Source of the DNA: Martensiomyces pterosporus
Taxonomy: Eukaryota > Kickxellomycota > Kickxellomycetes > Kickxellales > Kickxellaceae
Assembly: GCA_025201845.1 (NCBI GenBank)
Contig: MU603944.1
Coordinates: 1 to 64,000 of the forward strand
DNA: 64,000 bases
Direction: 5' to 3'
The notes under the pieces were generated by a model. It was not told where the DNA came from and did not search any database. It saw only the letters and a list, made by a program, of their open reading frames with translations. How positions within the stretch are numbered: the first letter of the stretch is position 1; the number at the start of each line of letters is the position of its first letter. Of this stretch, positions 58,562 to 64,000 are shown piece after piece. Position numbers and translations under genes: made by a program.

Positions 58562-61500
58562 ATGACTGAAGGAAGCGCTGGAAATGGCCTGCTTTCGACC
58601 GTGACCTCTGGCAAGGACGACGCCAGTACCGACAACAGCCCGGGTGCCACCACCGCCACCAGCAGCGGCCAGTCTCTTGCCGTGCATGTCTCTCATTCCT
58701 CCGCAAGGCAGCAGCAGACAGGAGCTGACAGCAGCGATGCGGGCAGCCAGAGTGCTGCGGCTAGCCGAGTTGGCACACCCACCAGACAGTATGCCTCTAT
58801 CAACATACTTCCATCCCCGCAAGACCGAGCTCGCAAGACTGGTGCGATTGCTGCAGCTACTGCGCCGATCGCCAGCCTGGTCTCACCTATTTTGAATCAC
58901 GCAGTGCTGGACGATGCTGGTGCGTCTGCGCCGCTGACCGGCGGTTCCGGCGTGCAATCAAGCGCAAAAATGTCATTTGAGTCCCGGTCGCGTGCGTCGA
59001 CAGCCAGCCAGCAGGGGAATGGCGCTGACGGAGATGAAAGCGTGCCGTTCACTTATTCTGGAGTTTTCTCTCGGCATGTTTGGCACGATAAGAGTGCCGA
59101 GAGCAATGGCACGAGTGCTACGGCAGCCAGCGCAAGCGGAAACGAGGACAGTACTGGGTTTTCTGGGAAACATGCGGCCGGTGGCACTGCGCACGGCCAT
59201 TCTGGTTTGCACGAGGCCAGCTCAGAATTAATGAGCGGACACATGCCCAGGAGTGCCTTGTCCGCCCAGCAGCAGTCATCTGACGAAGAGAGCGATAGCG
59301 AGGAGGATGACAGCGGCGGCGAGAGCGATACAGAATCCTACGAGGGAATGGCCGTCGACGACATCAACGAGACCTACGACCAGAGCCTCCCAGAGTATGG
59401 TAGGTGCTCAATTCAGCCTTTGTCCCTTCGATTCAGGACTGCAACCCCCCTGCCCGCATTACTGAACCACACGCTTGTCTTCTCCGCCCATCCGGTTGAA
59501 ATTGCATAGTTCCCAACCCTGATCCATACACGCAGAGCATCTATCTGGAAGAGGAGGGCATCGCCGTAAGTATCTCTATTTGCCACCCGTGAGAACGCGA
59601 GTGCAGGTGAAAATGTGCCAATCAGCAATGGAAAAAAAAAAAAAGCTGCCCGCATGGCCAGAATTGATGGCGCCCGCTTCAGCTGCTGAGCAGTTTTGTT
59701 TGAACCATGCAGTGCTTGATGCCACGCAGCTACAGATCCTTTCCACACCTGAGGCAACTACGCCGGCTGCTGACAACATCAACACAACCGCCGTTATTTG
59801 CCTGGTTCAATTGGAGTAGATCAGCGTCCGTGGCATGTCGTACAGTGCGGCGGCTTTATGGATCTATAGCGCTATTGGGGTCTTGACGTGCGGCATCGTT
59901 CCGCTTCTCTGCCGGTGGATCCCGCGATGGAAGATAGCATGGACAATGAAGCAGGTGCCGCTCGGCGATGCGGATTTTGTCGTGATGGTTGATGAGTTTG
60001 GCACTATCGCGGTCGAAGAGGTCAAGCGCCGGTTCTACGGCGGCACGCTCGAGTCCATCTTTGGGTCGCTGACCAGAAAGGGGCCGCTGCAGGACCACAA
60101 CGACGACGTGGTGACCAGCCTTTCCATGTTCTCGCACCGCTACTACCGCTTCGTCTACCACCCCTACCTGGAGAAGTTCCTGCCCAATGCATGCTGGATG
60201 GACTCTGGGTGGACTCGATCTCCGCTGTCGATTCGGTCGGGGCTCTCCTATGACATCAGGGACCTGCGCAGCACGATATTCGGAGACAACAGCATCGACA
60301 TTGAGGAAAAGCCCATTGCCAAACTGCTCTTTGACGAGGTCCTCAACCCATTCTACATGTTCCAAGTCGGCAGCGTGATCCTCTGGTGCTTCGACAACTA
60401 CTACTACTATGCGTCGTGCATCCTGATCATCTCCATCTCGGGAATCGTGGAGACGCTTGTTGAAACACGGCGGAACACGAGGAAAATCAAGGAGATGGCC
60501 CACTTCACCTGCCCCGTACGCATTCTGCGCGACGGTGCGTGGCGGGACGGCGCTGCAGAGGATCTGCTTCCGGGCGACGTGTTCGAGGTCGCTCCCCGAA
60601 TGCACATTCTGCCATGCGACGCGGTGCTGCTTGAGGGCGACTGCATTGTCAACGAGAGCATGCTTACGGGCGAAAGCGTCCCTGTGGCAAAGACGCCTGT
60701 GGTGCCTGCGGTGTTTGGCAAGATGCGTCTGGCCAGCTCGACGTTTGGCTCGGACATTGCCAAGCATGTTCTGTTCTCAGGGACAAAGCTTGTCAGAGTC
60801 AAGAAGACGTCGCCGGGATTCGGAGGCAGCCACTGGCTAGGGCTCGAGCCACGCACCGGTGCTGGGATGCCTGCGAAGGCAACCGCAATGGTTCTTCGCA
60901 CTGGATTCAATACGACCAAGGGCGCTCTGATCCGCTCGATCCTGTTCCCCAGGCCGAACAAGTTCAAGTTCTACGAGGACTCGTTCAGGTTCATCGGCGT
61001 GCTCGCCGTCATTGCTGTCTTTGGCTTTATTGCCAGCATCGGCAACTTTTTGCGGCTGGGGCTTACCCCGCACATCATCACCGTGCGCGCACTGGACCTC
61101 ATCACCGTTGTTGTTCCACCAGCTCTGCCAGCGACTATGTCGATTGGCGTCAGCTTTGCGCTTGCGAGGCTGCGCAAGAGGCACATCTACTGCATCAGCC
61201 CTACGCGTATCAACGTCTGCGGCAAGATCAACGTGATGTGCTTCGACAAGACAGGGACTCTGACCGAGGAGGGCCTGGACGTCCTGGGCGTGCGCACAGT
61301 CGACTACGACAGCTGCGAGTTCAGCAAGCTGCAGGAAAACCCAGAGCTACTGCCGATGGGCGTATCTGCTGTGCCCAGTGCGCCCAGCTCGGCATTCAGC
61401 AGCGTGGACAATCGCGGCGGTGCTGCTGTAAACCAGGGCTTGGCTGGACTCTCCAGAAGCGCATCTGTGTCTGCACCAAGGCGAGCTGCGGACCCGTCAA

Positions 61501-64000
61501 AGCTCTGCGTACTGCACGCGCTGGCGACATGCCATGCCGTCAAACTGGTCGAGGGCCAGCTGGTTGGCGACCCGCTGGACGTCAAGATGTTTGAGTCCAC
61601 AGGCTGGGCCTTGGAGGAGGGCGAGGATAACCACGACCCGCTGGCGTCTGCTGGCCAGGAAAGCTTCTCTGAGGCACAGGGCCCGTTGCTTGGCCTCTCA
61701 GGCCCCTCAGGCCCGCAAGGGGGCACGGCCGGCAGTCCTGGAAAGGCGCGACCGGCCATGCCTGTGCCGACGGTTGTGCGCCCGCCCCATGCCAGCCGCT
61801 TTACTCTCGATGCCGCAGGTGGCGTGAACGTGTACGAGCTGGGGATCATCAGAACGTTTGACTTCTCAGCTGCCCTGCGGCGACAGAGCGTCGTTGCTAA
61901 GCGTCTGGGTGCCAAGTACAACGAGGTGTACGTCAAGGGAGCACCGGAGGCCATCCGCGAGCTGTGTTTCGCAGACACGATCCCTAGGCACTTTGACCAG
62001 GCCCTGCTGGAGTACACAAACCATGGCTACCGCGTCATTGCTCTTGCTGGGAAGCCCCTGAAGATGGCGTGGCCCAAGCTACAGCGCCTCAAGCGCGACG
62101 CGGTCGAGCAGGACTTGGTCTTCTTGGGATTCCTGGTGTTTGAAAACAAGCTAAAGCCCACTACGGCGCCGGTGCTGGACGAGCTCCGCAGCGCAAAGAT
62201 TCGCCAGATCATGTGCACAGGTGACAACGTTCTCACCGCCATCAGCGTCGGGCGCGAGTGCGGGATGGTGCCCGAAGACATGCAGGTGTTTGTGCCAAGG
62301 CTTATCCGCCCAAAAGAAGCCGCTCCACCACAGCAGCTGCCCAGCAGTGGCTCCAGTGGAGCGCACGATGTCGCTCATGATGAGGGAGAGGCTGGGGGTG
62401 AGGTGCGTGCGATGGTTGTGTGGGAGAGCCCCGGCGATGAACTGCGCGTGCTGGACCCGTATACCCTTGAGCCGCGGATCGCCAAGTCACCCGTCAGCGA
62501 AGATCTGGTTGCTTCAGACACTGCGGCAACGGCCGAGGAGATGCAGGAGCAGCAGGAGCAGTACTGCCACTGGCTCCACAACTACACCAATGCCGACATG
62601 TCGCTGGCCACCAGCGGCAACTACTGCGTTGCAGTGACTGGAGAGGTGTTCCGGTTCATGATGGATGAGGCGCCCGAGATAACCGTTGGCCGCATGCTGA
62701 TGCGCGGAGCAATCTACGCACGCATGTCCCCTGACGAGAAAGCCGAGCTGGTTGAGAAGCTCCAAGGGCTTGGATACTGCGCTGGCTTCTGCGGTGACGG
62801 TGCCAACGACTGCGGTGCGCTGAGGGCTGCCGACGTTGGGCTGTCGCTGAGCGAGGCCGAGGCTAGCGTCGCCGCGCCATTCACCTCGCACTCGACGGAC
62901 ATCCAGTGCGTCCTGGAGGTGATTCGCGAGGGCAGGGCGGCGCTTGTTACAAGCTTCAGCTGCTTCAAGTACATGGCCCTGTACAGCATCATCCAGTTCA
63001 CATCCGTCAGCCTGCTGTATGAGTTTGGCGGGGGGCTGGGGGACTTCCAGTTCCTCTACATCGACCTGTTCATCATCGTTCCCCTCGCTGTGTTCATGGG
63101 CCGCACGCCCGCATTCCACCGCATCACCCCCAAGCGGCCAACTGCTAATCTGATGAGCAAGCGGGTGCTGACCTCGCTGTTTGGCCAGATCATTATAAAC
63201 TCGGGGATCCAGTTCATCATCTACCGCCTAGTCAAGCAGTCGCCGGGCTACACGCTGCCTGTCCGCAAGGACCCAACGGACCTGGACACGCTGCTGATCC
63301 TGAGCTTTGAAAACACGGCGCTGTTCCTGTCGTCCTCGTTCCAGTACATCCTGGTTGCCTGCGTGTTCAGCATTGGCCCGCCGTACCGGCAGTCCAACCT
63401 GCGCAACCAAGGCCTGGTCGCCGCCTGCACGCTGCTGGTGCTGTTTACGGTGTTTATCACGCTGTGGCCTAATCAGTGGGCGAGCAGTGTGTTTGAGCTG
63501 GTCGACGTCAGCAGCGGATTCCGGAGGACAGTGGTTGTGTGGGCGGTCGCTAACCTTGCTCTGAGCTCGGTGGGCGAGGGCTGGGTGTTCCCGTGGCTGG
63601 CTCCGACCATGGCGAAAGCAGCTCGCATTGTCAAGTACCTCGCCCGCCGTCACTTGTTCAGAAACGCGCGTCGCTATTACACGGAGCTGTCATCCAGTGC
63701 AGACGACCGTGGCCCTGCTGCTGACCGCAGCGGCAATAGCGGCGTCTCTGGCGAAGCGATCGGTGGCAGCAGCAGCAGCAGCACTAGACTGCAAATATCG
63801 CTGGCAAAGAGGCTTGATACCCGGGCAGCCGACTATGCTGCAAGCGGCGGTGGCCAGGGCGCATCCACGAGTGCCAACGGGAGCGCCAGTGCCACCATTG
63901 GCGGCGGCAGCGACATGGACCCTGCATGCGCGGACGCTGACCTGGAGGATGGCCGTGTGCCGCCAACATGGGAGGAAATCGCCCGGAAGACCGACATCAA
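58562..64000 (+). CDS. P5B-type ATPase (Ypk9/ATP13A2-like), 3' end beyond window
   Basis: Exons 58562-59399, 59510-59565 (56 bases) and 59820 to the window end have matching phases; no stop is reached. The N-terminal 290 residues are disordered and acidic. Exon 2 encodes PNPDPYTQSIYLEEEGIA. The P5 N-domain then follows (LLCRWIPRWK). Landmarks are TGES (581-584), the P5B-specific membrane motif PPALP (731-735), phosphorylation site DKTGTLT (Asp774), KGAPE in the nucleotide domain, and GDGANDCGAL (about 1290). Six or so membrane helices lie downstream. P5B pumps sit in the vacuole/lysosome; ATP13A2 exports polyamines and Ypk9 gives metal and polyamine tolerance. PPALP rather than PPELP argues against the P5A (Spf1) class. 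Gly/Pro/Ser-rich insertions occur near 800-840 and 920-950, and a Ser/Gly-rich C-terminal tail (about 1590 on) is cut by the window. Confidence 0.93.
59632..59644 (+). repeat. A13 homopolymer in P5B intron 2
   Basis: A pure A run inside the 254-base intron 59566-59819. Non-coding. Confidence 0.9.

Overview
The window is nuclear DNA of a filamentous or zygosporic-type fungus. It carries spliced genes with GT-AG introns, strongly GC-biased third codon positions, pyrimidine-rich leaders just upstream of start codons, and a eukaryotic gene set: septin, COP9 signalosome, GATOR2, UPF2, alpha-arrestin and P5B ATPase. An early-diverging lineage such as Kickxellomycotina fits best. The reasons are a LARP1 that keeps the DM15 module, an ABCD4-like transporter, FHIP and COP9, which many yeasts lack. 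The species is inferred, not proven. I see no transposon, rRNA, tRNA, CRISPR array or virus-like gene.

Left part (1-21.2 kb, all + strand): a non-coding leader region, LARP1 (three exons), a 1,824-residue Sec7-domain protein, a FHIP/RAI16-like protein, an alpha-arrestin with two LPxY motifs, and a membrane-anchored methyltransferase of the cyclopropane/sphingolipid-C9 family. Three neighbours in a row (Sec7, FHIP, arrestin) belong to families of the endosomal and endocytic system.

Middle part (22.5-33.5 kb): the most distinctive region. Three KH-domain (PCBP/Hek2/Rnc1-like) RNA-binding protein genes lie within 11 kb, interrupted only by the COP9 subunit CSN4. Two of them are head-to-head and share an intron at the same residue and phase inside KH1, so they look like an inverted duplication that diverged: one kept a third KH domain and the other has RS-rich regions. 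C-rich tracts, the typical target of PCBP-type KH domains, lie on the sense strand of the shared intron in both genes and in the 3' flank of the third. Self- or cross-regulation is therefore a testable idea.

Right part (34.3-64 kb): MIOS (GATOR2), an ABCD4-like half transporter and a divergent septin on +. Then comes a run of - strand genes: PPR protein, F-box/beta-propeller protein, atypical Ras-like GTPase, UPF2 and an unrecognised signal-anchored surface protein. Last, on +, are the mitochondrial GTPase EngB/Mrx8, COA1, and a P5B ATPase that runs off the window end.

Several proteins keep a family fold but lack key residues: the Sec7 glutamic finger, Ras Gln61 and the NKxD asparagine, SAM motif I, and KH GxxG loops. 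These are the main functional oddities. RNA fate recurs as a theme (LARP1, three KH proteins, UPF2), as does TORC1 signalling (LARP1, MIOS). I treat the co-location as suggestive only.
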